Positions 37,291 through 46,660 of a stretch of DNA of 64,000 nucleotides are shown here, in pieces (within the stretch, counting starts at the first letter, position 1; the number at the start of each line of letters is the position of its first letter). Below the pieces are notes generated by a model, which worked only from the letters and a program-made list of their open reading frames with translations, did no database searches and was not told where the DNA came from. The translations under genes were made by a program, and so were the position numbers. This stretch comes from Gnetum montanum. Taxonomy: Eukaryota > Streptophyta > Gnetopsida > Gnetales > Gnetaceae. The DNA is taken from the NCBI GenBank assembly GCA_015680685.1, contig MNCI01003588.1, positions 128,448 through 192,447 of the forward strand, read 5' to 3'.

Positions 37291-37749
37291 AGATGAAAAT
37301 AACTAATAGAGGCAGGATTAGAGCCTACCTGTGTGACGATCCAGGCCACGATGGAACCCTTGGCCTGGGCAGACACTGCAGCATGGCCTCGCTCTCCTCC
37401 GCGAAAGTCAGATCAGGCCCCTTCCTCCCCTGGCCTTCCACCTCCTTGCCCTTTCCCATTTCGACATCCTCTATGCTGGGATCGACAGGTTTACGCTGAG
37501 GATCGAAACCGCTCATGCCTACGCTGAGCCTCTAACCGGGGTCTGAGTCTCTACGCCGACGCTTAAACCTCTATGCTCACATTGAGCCTCTACGCCGGAG
37601 TTGAAAGTTTACGCTTACGTCAGAGTTGGAGGTTTACGCTGGGGTTTGGTCGTTTATGCTTACGCCGAGTCTCTACGCTTACGCTGAGGTTTACACTCAC
37701 GCTCGGTTCACTTCAAGGTTCACGGTGCCTCCAAATGACGCCCTTGCAC

Positions 37750-37757
37750 TATTTATA
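37750..37757 (-). promoter_or_regulatory. TATA box of the TatA antisense gene
   Basis: Minus-strand GCTATAAATAGTGC, 291 bp before the ATG at 37459. The context (TATAAATA with GC-rich upstream) is that of a plant RNA polymerase II promoter. At the aligned place in TatB (about 48754-48763) it reads AGTAAAATGC, so it has decayed there. Confidence 0.65.
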
Positions 37758-37965
37758 GCACCACCGCCACCGCCTTACATTTTAGTTTATTTTATTTCAT
37801 TTATTACTCATTTTAATTAAAATATTTCAAAAATACAAAACAAAAATATATATATATAAAACAAAACAAATATTACCACATCCTAATTCCCTTGTAAACC
37901 AACTTCAGAAGTTCACACTGAACACTTTGGCACATACTCTCCCATGCAAATTTTACGAATCACAT
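37758..37965. other. Antisense promoter upstream region, AT-rich
   Basis: GCCACCGCC-type runs at 37760-37775, then AT-rich sequence with an (AT)n stretch at 37848-37858. No gene is seen. Confidence 0.45.
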
Positions 37966-38150
37966 CTAGCCCGGTAAGGCCTTAAACTGCCATGGTGGCC
38001 CGGTATGGCCTTAAACTGCCATGGCAGCCCGGTAAGGTCTTAAACTGCCACTTGTGGATCACATTCGGCTCGGTATGGCCTTAAATTACCATCATGGCCC
38101 GGTAAGGCCTTAAACTGCCATGCATCCCGGTGTGACGATAAACCACCATC
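37966..38150 (+). repeat. TAAACT spacer array 2 (before RT)
   Basis: Six to seven units with CCCGGTAAGGCCTTAAACTGCC or CCGGTATGGCC variants. The TatB counterpart at 48480-48540 is shorter. Together with array 1 it brackets the antisense cassette. Confidence 0.75.
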
Positions 38151-38154
38151 ATGC

Positions 38155-39950
38155 ATGTACACACGATTTAAGTTGCCAGAGAACATGGATCAAGACCTAT
38201 TAGCTCATTCTGCTCTCTATTTATTGGCAGGAGCAAGCTCGATGGATTGTCAGTGTTTATCCGCACCGTTAATTATTGATGGGCCATATGGAAAAATCAT
38301 AAGAGAAATCAACATAAACTCCATCAGCTTAGATACATCAACGGAAGACACTCTCATAGCCTCGACACAACAACTACTAGATAACCACAAAGGTATGATA
38401 AAATCTCTTGACATAGAAGCTGAAAAAATCATCGAAGACCCATTGACCGAAACCCCCATCATTATGCCTGATGGTGAAACCAAAATATTAAAATTAAGTA
38501 CATTACTACAACCTCAACTAGCCAAAAACATAGAAGATGTTCTTCGAAGCAACATGAAAGCATTTTCTTGGTCTTACACCGACATGCCCGGGTTAGACCC
38601 TCGAATCGTCCAGCACAACATTAATCCTTGATCCAAAATTGAGACTCGTAAAAAAAAAGGCACGAAAGGTTAAACCCGAGGTAGCATTGGCAGTTCGTAA
38701 TGAGATCACCAAACTTTATCAGGCTGGTTTCATTCGGGCTATTGATTACGCCGATTGGGTATCCAACATGGTCATAGTCCCGAAGAAGAATAGAAGCATT
38801 CGCTTATGCATTGACTTCCGAGATCTAAACGTTGCGACCATAAAAGATGATTTTCCTCTACCCAGCATCAATCAACTTGTTGACTCGACCGCTGGGCACA
38901 CCCTATTATCTTTTATGGATGGCTTCTCAGGGTACAACCAGATACACATTAACCCGGAGCATCAGCTCTGGACTACCTTTATGACACCATGGGGAACCTT
39001 TTGTTACATAATGATGCCCTTCAGTCTCAAGAACACTGGGGTCACATATCAAAGGATGATGACATTCATTTTTAGCAATTACATGCTACACTCGCTCAAC
39101 AACTACGTGGATGATATCGTGGTTAAATCGAAGACATCAGAACAACATGTACAAGATCTTGACCTAGTACTAAAGCGTTGTTTAAAATATGAGTTGAGAC
39201 TTAACCCAAAGAAATTTGTCTTCGGAGTCAAGACAGGAAAAATGCTTGGATTCATAGCCTCGGAAGCAGGGATACGAGTAGACCTCGATAAGGTTAAGGC
39301 CATAACAAACTTAAAACCACCTAGCAACCTTACTGAACTCCGAGGTCTACAAGGTAGATTACAGTTCATCAGAAGGTTCATAGAAAAACTAATAGATAAA
39401 TTGAAACCTATGAACCAGTTGTTATGCAAGAACGTCCATTTTGAATGGACTCCACAGTGCGAGGAAGCGTTTGACAATATTAAAGCAGCACTTGTTCAAC
39501 TACCCACAGTTTATCCACCTCAAAATGATAAACCATTTTACATCTACCTTGCCACTTCGGATTCATCAATTGCGTCTATGCTTTGCCAGAAACAAGATGA
39601 TGGAACTGAAGTCCCTATCTATTACTTAAGCCATGCACTAATTGCCTACAAGGAAAGGTATAACGAGGTGGAGAGGTCATGTTTAGCTCTGGTCTTTTCC
39701 TTAAAGAAATGGTGACAATACCTCTTTCGTAACCAGGTCAATATAATCTGCAAGGATAATGTGCTCAGAGCCATCACAGGAAACATTTATGAGACAAGTA
39801 GAATAGCCCGTTGGAAAGCCATGATAGCCGAGTTTGACCTACACTATATAGCGTAGTCATCAGTTAAGGGTCAAGCCATAGCAAATCAAATGATCACATC
39901 GCCAACGCATGATTAAGCAACGATAGAGCCAGAATTCCTGGATGAAAATA
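38155..39950 (+). pseudogene. TatA reverse transcriptase and first RNase H
   Basis: Copies element RNA into DNA. The pre-RT linker at 38155-38631 ends SYTDMPGLDPRIVQHNI. After a frameshift, 38639-39715 is open: CIDFRDLN, YVDDIVVKSK near 39103 with the catalytic YVDD intact, LNPKKFVFG, and ELRGLQGRLQFIRRFI. The first RNase H starts at about 39530 (FYIYLATSDSSIASML), where its first aspartate reads as part of ATSDSS, and runs past a TGA at 39712. Stops also occur near 39856 and 39916. The order and the linker are those of Tat-lineage pol. Confidence 0.85.
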
Positions 39951-40370
39951 TAAGTGCAATAGACATATTACCCAATGACTACGATGCCATTTTAAACTTT
40001 GATGGAGCATCCACCTCTCGAGGAGGAAGTTCTGCCACTGTCATCACCTATCCCTTCGGGGAGATCCGACCCTTTGCTTATCGTTTTAATTTTCACTGTA
40101 CCAACAACATAGCAGAGTACGAAGGTCTCCTTAGAGGTCTCATGGCAGCACTCGCTTCAGACATCACATGACTTGTGGTCAAAGGAGATTCACAGCTAGT
40201 TTTGAACCAAGTCACAGATATTTATACATGCAAAGCGTCACATTTACAACCATACTGTGACTTAGCCAAACATCTAATAAAACGATTCCAAAACATCGAT
40301 GTGCAACACGTCTCTAGAAACGATAATACCATCGCAGACGCACTGGCCACCCTAGTGTTAAATATATCAC
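39951..40370 (+). pseudogene. TatA second, archaeal-like RNase H
   Basis: Reads ILNFDGASTSRGGSSATV, NNIAEYEGLLRGLMAA, VVKGDSQLVLNQV and SRNDNTIADALATL, giving the D, E, D, D set of an active RNase H fold. A duplicated RNase H of archaeal type is established for the Tat lineage. One TGA interrupts near 40169. It continues into integrase. Confidence 0.82.
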
Positions 40371-41719
40371 CTGACATGTTCCACATATTGCCAAGCTCCA
40401 TAATCAGTTGTGCCAAACCAATAACCGATACTCTTGATACATTGCCAATTGCATCCGTTAGTACAACACACACAATAGAATGGTATGACGACATAAAAGA
40501 GTACCTTCTACATGGTGAAACACCGCAACACTTAACGAATGCACAAAAAGATGCGGTACAAAAATGTTCTAAGCAATATGCACTGGTAGGGGACATCTTG
40601 TGTCATCGATCCTACGAAGGCATATTGCTAACATGCGTTAGTAGCATTGATGCCCAAACCATCGTTGAGCAAGTACATGATGGACTATGTGGAGGACATA
40701 TAGCACCAAAAGTAATGGCAACAAAGATAAGACACTTAGGCTATTATTGGCCACACATGGAGTATGACTGTCTCTCCAAGACTAAAACATGTAGTACTTG
40801 TCAAAGACATAGTAATCTAATCCATGTCCCACCAAATGAGTTGCATACAACACAAATCACATGGCCCTTTCAAAAGTGGGGGTTGGACCTTATCGGACCA
40901 ATAACAGCCTCATCTTCTATAGGGCATAGTTTCATCATAACCACGATAGAATATTTCACGAAGTGGGTAGAAGCTGTTCCCCTTTGAAAAACCACATCTA
41001 AACACATGTGCAACTTCATTCTTGAAAACATCATGACCCGTTTTGGCATCCCCATGACCATCATCATTGACAACGGGTTGCAATTCAGTAGTGCCGAAAC
41101 CAAAACTTTCTGTGAAAGTTTGGGGATCAAAAACTCATTTTCATCCACTTACTACCTTTAGAGCAATGGGCAAGCAGAGGCCACAAACAAAACGATCATT
41201 ACAATACTTAAAAAGATGCTTACCCATAGTAAGAAAAGATGGCACGAACAACTAGTATACGCATTGTGGGCCTATCGTACTACACATCGGACTTCAACAG
41301 GTAAAACGCCATATAGTCTTATTTATGGTTCAGAAGCTGTTTTACCTCTGGAATTACAGGTACCATCTTTAAGGATCACACTTTCCGGACTCCTCGATGA
41401 AGGACAAAAAAATGACCTACGCATCATTAACTTGGATTCGGTGGAGGAGGAACGCATACGTGCACTCAATCAGATTCAATGGTACCAAAAACAAGAATGG
41501 CAACACCATCGGCATGACATTCATAAGTGCCCCATCAAAGAAGGTGACCTTGTACTTAAGGCCGTTCGGGAACACCCGAATAAATTCTCAGCCAACTAGG
41601 AAGGGCCCTACTTGGTCACCAAAGCATACGACAACGGAGCATTCAAGTTAGTTGATATGGAAGGACATGAGCTTGCAAATCCGACCAATCACTTGTTCTT
41701 AAAACCATTCCACATTTGA
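40371..41719 (+). pseudogene. TatA integrase
   Basis: Zinc-binding domain at about 40670-40810 (VHDGLCGGHI, KIRHLGYYWPHMEYDC, CSTCQRH). Catalytic core: WGLDLIGPIT (first Asp), MTIIIDNGLQFS near 41060 (second Asp), SNGQAEATNKTI near 41165 (Glu). The GKTPYSLIYGSEAVLPLE stretch and a C-terminal GPYLVTKAYDNGAFKL follow, ending FHI and TGA at 41717. Internal stops lie at about 40985, 41158 and 41597, so it is inactive as it stands. Confidence 0.85.
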
Positions 41720-41729
41720 GTATAGGCTC

Positions 41730-42110
41730 AGGTACGTGCGAGTCCTGGTATCACGACTATAAACTGATACCACAACTCGTCCTGGAATCATGACGGTAAA
41801 CTGATACCATAGAACAGTCCTGGAATCATGATTTAAAACCGATACCACAGCTCGTCTTGGCATCATGACGATAAACTAAGACCACACAGTGTCTGCAATG
41901 ACATTAAACTAGCACCCATCTGGTATGACAGTAAACTGCCACAGTCCCACTTGCTGGAGTCTGTTAAGACTATAAACTGGTTTGCCTCTTCACGGTCCGC
42001 CAAGACTAGAAACTGGCAATGTACCGTCCGCTACGACGCTAAATAGGCAATGTCCAACGGGTCATGACACAAAACTAACCCATGATAGTCTGCTAAGACT
42101 ATAAACTAGC
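41730..42110 (+). repeat. TAAACT spacer array 3 (after integrase)
   Basis: About a dozen units of roughly 30 bp, such as CCTGGAATCATGACGGTAAA and TCTGTTAAGACTATAAACTG. TatB has the same array at 44480-44815 in reverse. The core of arrays 1-3 is (C/T)GAC..TAAACT. Confidence 0.75.
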
Positions 42111-43084
42111 AATTTCATCTCCAGTTCCTCAATCAGTGGCTGCGTTCAAACTTCATCAGAATCGCTGCATCGCTCGCCATTGGCCGATCCTAACGACATT
42201 GCTGCCATTCATATACAGTGCCTGAAATCTCATCTAGTGCCTTTGTTTCATCAGTAACAGTTTAAGTCTAAGCTTGCTTATTCCCTCATGGTTTTCTTGC
42301 TCTCTTGGAGCTGTGTTTGCAGGATGACACTCAAAGGTGTTAGTACAAGAATGCACTTCATCATAAGCAGCAAGGTGAGACGTTGTTTACAGCACATGTG
42401 ACAAGACTAAATCAAACCATTCACTAGTACATCCCTCGTTTCATATCCCGCCTATTCCTCCATACCTTATACTTGGTTACATCCTGAACACATCCGGTAC
42501 AGCCCAAAACATTGAACATACCATTCCATATCGTGCCACTCCTAAGCGGTTGCAACCCACAACATGGCATTTGAGCATAAAAAAAACGGGATGATAGTGG
42601 CCTCAAAAGTAAATGCTCATGTCTAAAACAATCAAGAAACATCCCATTGCATGGCTTTGGCTCTCCGCCAACAGGCTCCCCCCTAAAACAGGGCCCTGTT
42701 CCTCCAAAGAATGCAACGCATCATTACATGGCTTTGGTTTTGTCGACAGGTCCTCTTGGACATTGATCAAGAGTCTTGTTCCGCCGAAGGACGCACATCT
42801 CATGTTTTGATTCCGAGTCTGCTAAATAATGGCTGTTGACAAGGATCAACATGATACACACCAGAGCATCTCCTTTACCATGCACAATCCCTTGGTTAGT
42901 TCTCAATCCCCACAATCCCCATGTCCCTGTCCAGCTACAAATTTTACTTCCCCAATCCTAGGTACTACTGAACATGGTATGATGGTGTCTAGCCAAGGTG
43001 CCAATAGACAACATTTTTACCAAGCTACTTATGGTGTTTTACACTTCTTTGTCGATGCTTCTCAGGTCAATTCCTCCAAGCGTC
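42111..43084 (+). other. TatA 3' region
   Basis: At 42280-42335 lies a block conserved in all Tat copies here: a pyrimidine-rich stretch, then GTGTTTGCAG and GATGACAC. It looks like a splice acceptor but also reads as VFLLSWSCVCRM. At 42600-42800 are two copies of a unit containing CATGGCTTTGG, also seen in TatB. No longer gene is seen. Confidence 0.55.
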
Positions 43085-43100
43085 AACAAAGAGGGGCCAA
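43085..43100 (+). other. TatA polypurine tract
   Basis: AACAAAGAGGGGCCAA directly before the 3' LTR. The same tract borders the TatB (25309 on) and TatC (15147 on) 3' LTRs. It primes plus-strand synthesis in this element class. Confidence 0.85.
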
Positions 43101-44451
43101 TGAAACACCACAAAATTTCGAGCTTAGTACTTCTCCAACAAGAATCGAGCTAAGTCATGATGTTCCCCAACATGGCTAAAGCTTGAGGGCCCCACAGACA
43201 GTTTCAAGCAGAGTCGAACTCAACAAGGAGCAGTTCCTTGGGACCCACTGATGACCACGACAACATCTACTATCAAACATGACAACTTCAGAGCTCAAAG
43301 TACTTAGTTTACACTAAGTATACATTCTCAGCATATACGCCCAGCGTATATGCCCAAAATTCTCAGCGTATACGCCCGACACTCTTAGCGTATATGCCCA
43401 GCGTACACATCCATAGTGTATATGCCCAGCGTACATGCCTCACAAGTACGCTCAGCCTATACGACTGGTGTATACGCCTAGCATGCAATTCCCGAAGATG
43501 ACATGGAAACAGCACTGCAGAACAAGATTTGGTATAAGGCAGCAATTCACACGAACAGAGCAACCATCAGCGTATACGCTCAACGTATACGCCCAGCAGA
43601 CACAACGTATGCGCCCAGCGTATATGCCCAGCAGACAAAGTATACATTCTTAGCGTATACGCCCAGCACATCCAGCGTATACACCTAGCATATACGTCCT
43701 GCACGTCCAGCGTATACGCCTAGAGTCTACGCCCACCAGATACGGTGTATACGCCCAGTAGAGGCAGCACATTGTACACTTGTAACATTTTATCCTTTTG
43801 CACCCAGTCAACGCACCATGTGTCACCCAACCCGAGTCTAATGTCTAAACCTGTATAAAAACCCTAATTTTTCATTAGAATGGGGTTAGCAATTTTGAGC
43901 AAACCGGAAAGAAAAAATAGAGACGCTAAGAACCAGAGCAGAGAACCTTGTATGCTGGACCTCAACCCTGTACGCTAAGCATATAGCCTCTACACTATGC
44001 CTACAGTTTGAACCAGCACACAGTCATCCATGTATCCATCGAGGCTATTCGTTTGCCTTGTGTGAAAGCCACAACTGCGTTAGACCAGTGCATTGTAACT
44101 CTCACTTTGCAATAATATTGCTACATTTTCGTCTTAGAATCTGTTATAGTTTTTCATTGATTGTTGCATGTTTACTGTTTACGCCATTGTACGTTTACGC
44201 TCTGTTTACACCAGTTATGCCGTTTATGCCTCGTTTACATTAGTTACGCTATTTACATATTACCTAGCGTATAGCACTTCGGTGTACATTTGGGGAAATC
44301 CTTGCCTGATCCACGTGTGGACCACTCAAGGTACTTTACCTTCGTTAATTCCAGCTTGCCCTCAAGCGAAGGTAGGGTCTTCTGTGCATGTCCAGTGATC
44401 CCCCAGTTTTTGTTTCCTTCCAGCTGGAGACCGACGATTTCATATGGTACA
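43101..44451 (+). repeat. TatA 3' LTR
   Basis: TGAAACACCAC at 43101 to GGTACA at 44451. It is about 100 bp longer than the 5' LTR because of extra GCGTATACGC-type units (43310-43760). TATA box at 43854. The GAAGT target copy follows at 44452-44456. Confidence 0.9.
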
Positions 44452-44479
44452 GAAGTGTCATGAATTACAGTAGTAGATG

Positions 44480-44815
44480 AATGTGCCAGAGATGACCTTG
44501 CCAGTTTATAGTCTTAGCGGACTATCGTGGGTTAGTTTTACATCATAACTCGTTGGATGTTGCCAATTTATCGTCGTAGCAGACGGTGCAATGCTAGTTT
44601 ATAGTCATGGTGGACTATGAAGAGGTGAGCTAGTTTATAGTCTTAGCGGACTCTGGTGGAAAAAAATATGGTAGTTTAATGTCATACCAGACGCTATGTG
44701 GTATCAGTTTACCATCATGATGCCAGGACGAATCTTTGGTGTTAGTTTTGCGTCATAACCCAGGACGGGTCTGTGGTATCAGTTTACTGCCATGATGCCA
44801 GGACGAGGACGTACC
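44480..44815 (-). repeat. TatB TAAACT spacer array 3
   Basis: Reverse-strand equivalents of the TatA array (AGTTTATAGTCTTAGCGGAC, AGTTTACCATCATGATGCCA), lying just after the integrase stop as in TatA. Confidence 0.72.
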
Positions 44816-44824
44816 TTAAAATCA

Positions 44825-46080
44825 TCAAATGTAGAATGGTTTTAGGTACACGTAATTCATGGGATTGGCTAATTCATTTCCATCCATGTCTGCCAGTTTG
44901 AACACTCCGTTATCGTACGCTTTGGTGATCAAGTAAGGCCCTTCCCAGTTGGCTGAGAACTTGTCCTCGTGTTCACGAACCGCCTTAAGTACAAGGTCCC
45001 TCTCTTTGATTGGGTGCTTATGGATGTCATGCTGGTGATGTCGTTGTTGTTGCTTCTGGTACCACTCAATTTGATCCAGTGTTCATGTGCATTCTTCTTC
45101 CACCAAGTCGAGGTCAACAGTACGCAACTCATTATTTTGACCTTCATCGAGGAGTTCGGATAGTGTGATCCTTAAGGATGGTACCTACAACTCCAGAGGT
45201 AAAACAGCTTCTGAACCATAAACAAGACTATACGGTGTTTTACCTGTGGATGTGCTATGCATTTTTCTGTATGCCCATAGCGCATAAACTAGCTGCTTGT
45301 GCCATCTTCGTTTGCTCTGATGAAGCATTTTCTTGAGCACCATGATGACAGTTTTATTTTTGGCTTCTACTTGTCTATTGCTTTGAGGATAGTAAGGTGA
45401 TGAAAATAAGTATTTAATACCTAGGCTTTCACAGAACATTTTTGTTTCAATATTACTGAATTGTGGCCCGTTGTCAATGATGATAGTCATCGGGACGCCA
45501 AAATGAGTCACAATATTTTCGAGGATAAAGTTGCATACTTGTTTCGATGTGGTCTTCCTAAGAGGAATAGCTTCTACCCATTTCGTGAAGTATTCAGTCG
45601 TGGTTATGATGAAGCTATGCCCCGCTGAAGATGGGGGAGTTATTGGTCCAATGATGTCTAACCCCCATTTCAAGAAAGGCCATGTGATTTGAGCCGTATA
45701 CAACTCATTAGGTGGAACATGTATAAGATTACCATGCTTTTGACATGTATCGCATGTTTTGACTTTGGAGAAATAGTCATATTCCATATGTGGCCAATAG
45801 TACCCTAAGTGTCTTATTTTGGTTACCATTTCTTTGGGTGCTATGTGCCCTCCACAGAGTCCCTCATGAACTTGATCCACAACGGTTTGGGCATCGGTGC
45901 TATTAACGCATAGCAGTAAAATGCCCTCATAGGATCTACGACATAACGTGTCTCCTACTAGTGTATACTGCCGAGAGCGTTTTCACACCGTGTCCTTCTG
46001 TGCATTCATTAGATGTTGAGGTGGTTCACCATGCAAAAGGTACTCTTTGATGTCATCTTACCATTCTACGGCGTGTGTTG
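44825..46080 (-). pseudogene. TatB integrase
   Basis: Zinc domain near 45740-45880 (VHEGLCGGHIAPKEM, CDTCQKHGN), core 45185-45740 with WGLDIIGPIT, MTIIIDNGPQFS and SNRQVEAKNKTV, so the D, D, E triad is present. The C-terminal part ends YLKPFYI with TGA at 44825-44827. The stretch 45185-45880 is open. Outside it, stops occur near 45082 and before 45880. Confidence 0.83.
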
Positions 46081-46660
46081 TGCTAACGGATGCTATGGGA
46101 AGTTCATCGGGAGCGTCAGTTATGGGCTTATTGTAGCTCATGATGGAATTAGGCAACGCATGAAACATGTCTGGTGAGATGTTTAGAGCTAAAGTAGCTA
46201 ATGCGTCTGTGATGGTATTATCGTTTCTAGGCACATGTTGTAGTTCTATATTTATAAACTATTTTAGCTAGTACTTTGTCAAGCCATAGTAGGGTTGCAG
46301 ATGAGATGCTTTGCACGTGTAAACATCTTTGACTTGGTTTATGATTAACTGTGAGTCACCTCTGACTACAAGATGTGTGAGTTTTGAAGCTTGTGCTGCC
46401 ATAAGGCCTCTAAGGAGACCTTCATACTCTGCTGTGTTATTGGTACAAGGAAAGTTAAATCTGTAAGTGAAGGGTTGGATCTCCTCGGAGGGATATGTGA
46501 TAACGGTAGTAGCACTTCCACCCCAAGAGGTGGATGCTCCGTTGAAGTTTAATATTGCATCATAGTTATCGGGCACTATGTCAACTATGCTTATGTTTTT
46601 GTTTGGGAATTCTAGATTAATCGTCGCTTGATCTTGTGTTGGTGATGCGGTCATCTGATT
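46081..46660 (-). pseudogene. TatB second RNase H
   Basis: Reads ILNFNGASTSWGGSATTV, NNTAEYEGLLRGLMAAQ and VVRGDSQLIINQV. The first acidic residue is changed (FDG to FNG). It lies between the first RNase H and integrase, as in TatA. Confidence 0.78.

Larger units (their letters stand above)
33077..37459 (-). pseudogene. TatA antisense gene: FCP1/NIF-like HAD domain plus coiled coil, eight exons
   Basis: Runs against the element. Exons by GT-AG sites and alignment to TatB: 37459-37329, 36746-36297, 36216-35948, 35858-34812, 34721 to about 34420, 34343-34149, 34057-33274, 33178-33077. An upstream in-frame ATG is at 37516; I chose 37459 (MGKGK) because TatB starts there. Exons 2-3 encode an FCP1/NIF-like HAD fold: FLLVVELVGVL (motif I, normally DLDG/DLNG), REEACEFLAFILDRFKVVVWS (motif II), NNTLFLATRAHTLFQNPPGTVY (normally DDSP). 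Exon 4 is helical and unrecognised (MRYNWAQFLL, EIVRLRSNVEAQSHFTF). Exon 5 is acidic and contains the base N at 34519. Exons 6-7 are coiled-coil-like. The tail is acidic. Stops include TGA in exon 4, several TAG and TAA in exon 8. Phosphatase activity is unlikely. Confidence 0.78.
26364..44451 (+). mobile_element. TatA, Tat-like gypsy element of 18.1 kb with antisense gene
   Basis: Complete structure on plus: LTR 26364-27614, primer site, leader with repeats, gag, protease, spacer array, antisense gene (minus), spacer array, RT, two RNase H, integrase, spacer array, 3' region, polypurine tract, LTR 43101-44451. The target duplication GAAGT is perfect. In the first 160 bp the LTRs differ at about 12 positions, fewer than in TatB, into which it is inserted. 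Size and the long protease-RT gap recall Ogre-type Tat elements. Stops and frameshifts make it non-autonomous now. Confidence 0.92.

Noticed and set aside
39103-39477. 124-residue open frame on minus across the TatA RT
   Set aside because: It is the mirror of the RT frame; a matching mirror frame at 47115-47441 in TatB arises for the same reason.
43310-43760. CRISPR-like spaced short repeats in the TatA LTR
   Set aside because: Units vary in length and wording, spacers are not unique sequences of fixed size, and the genome is a plant's.
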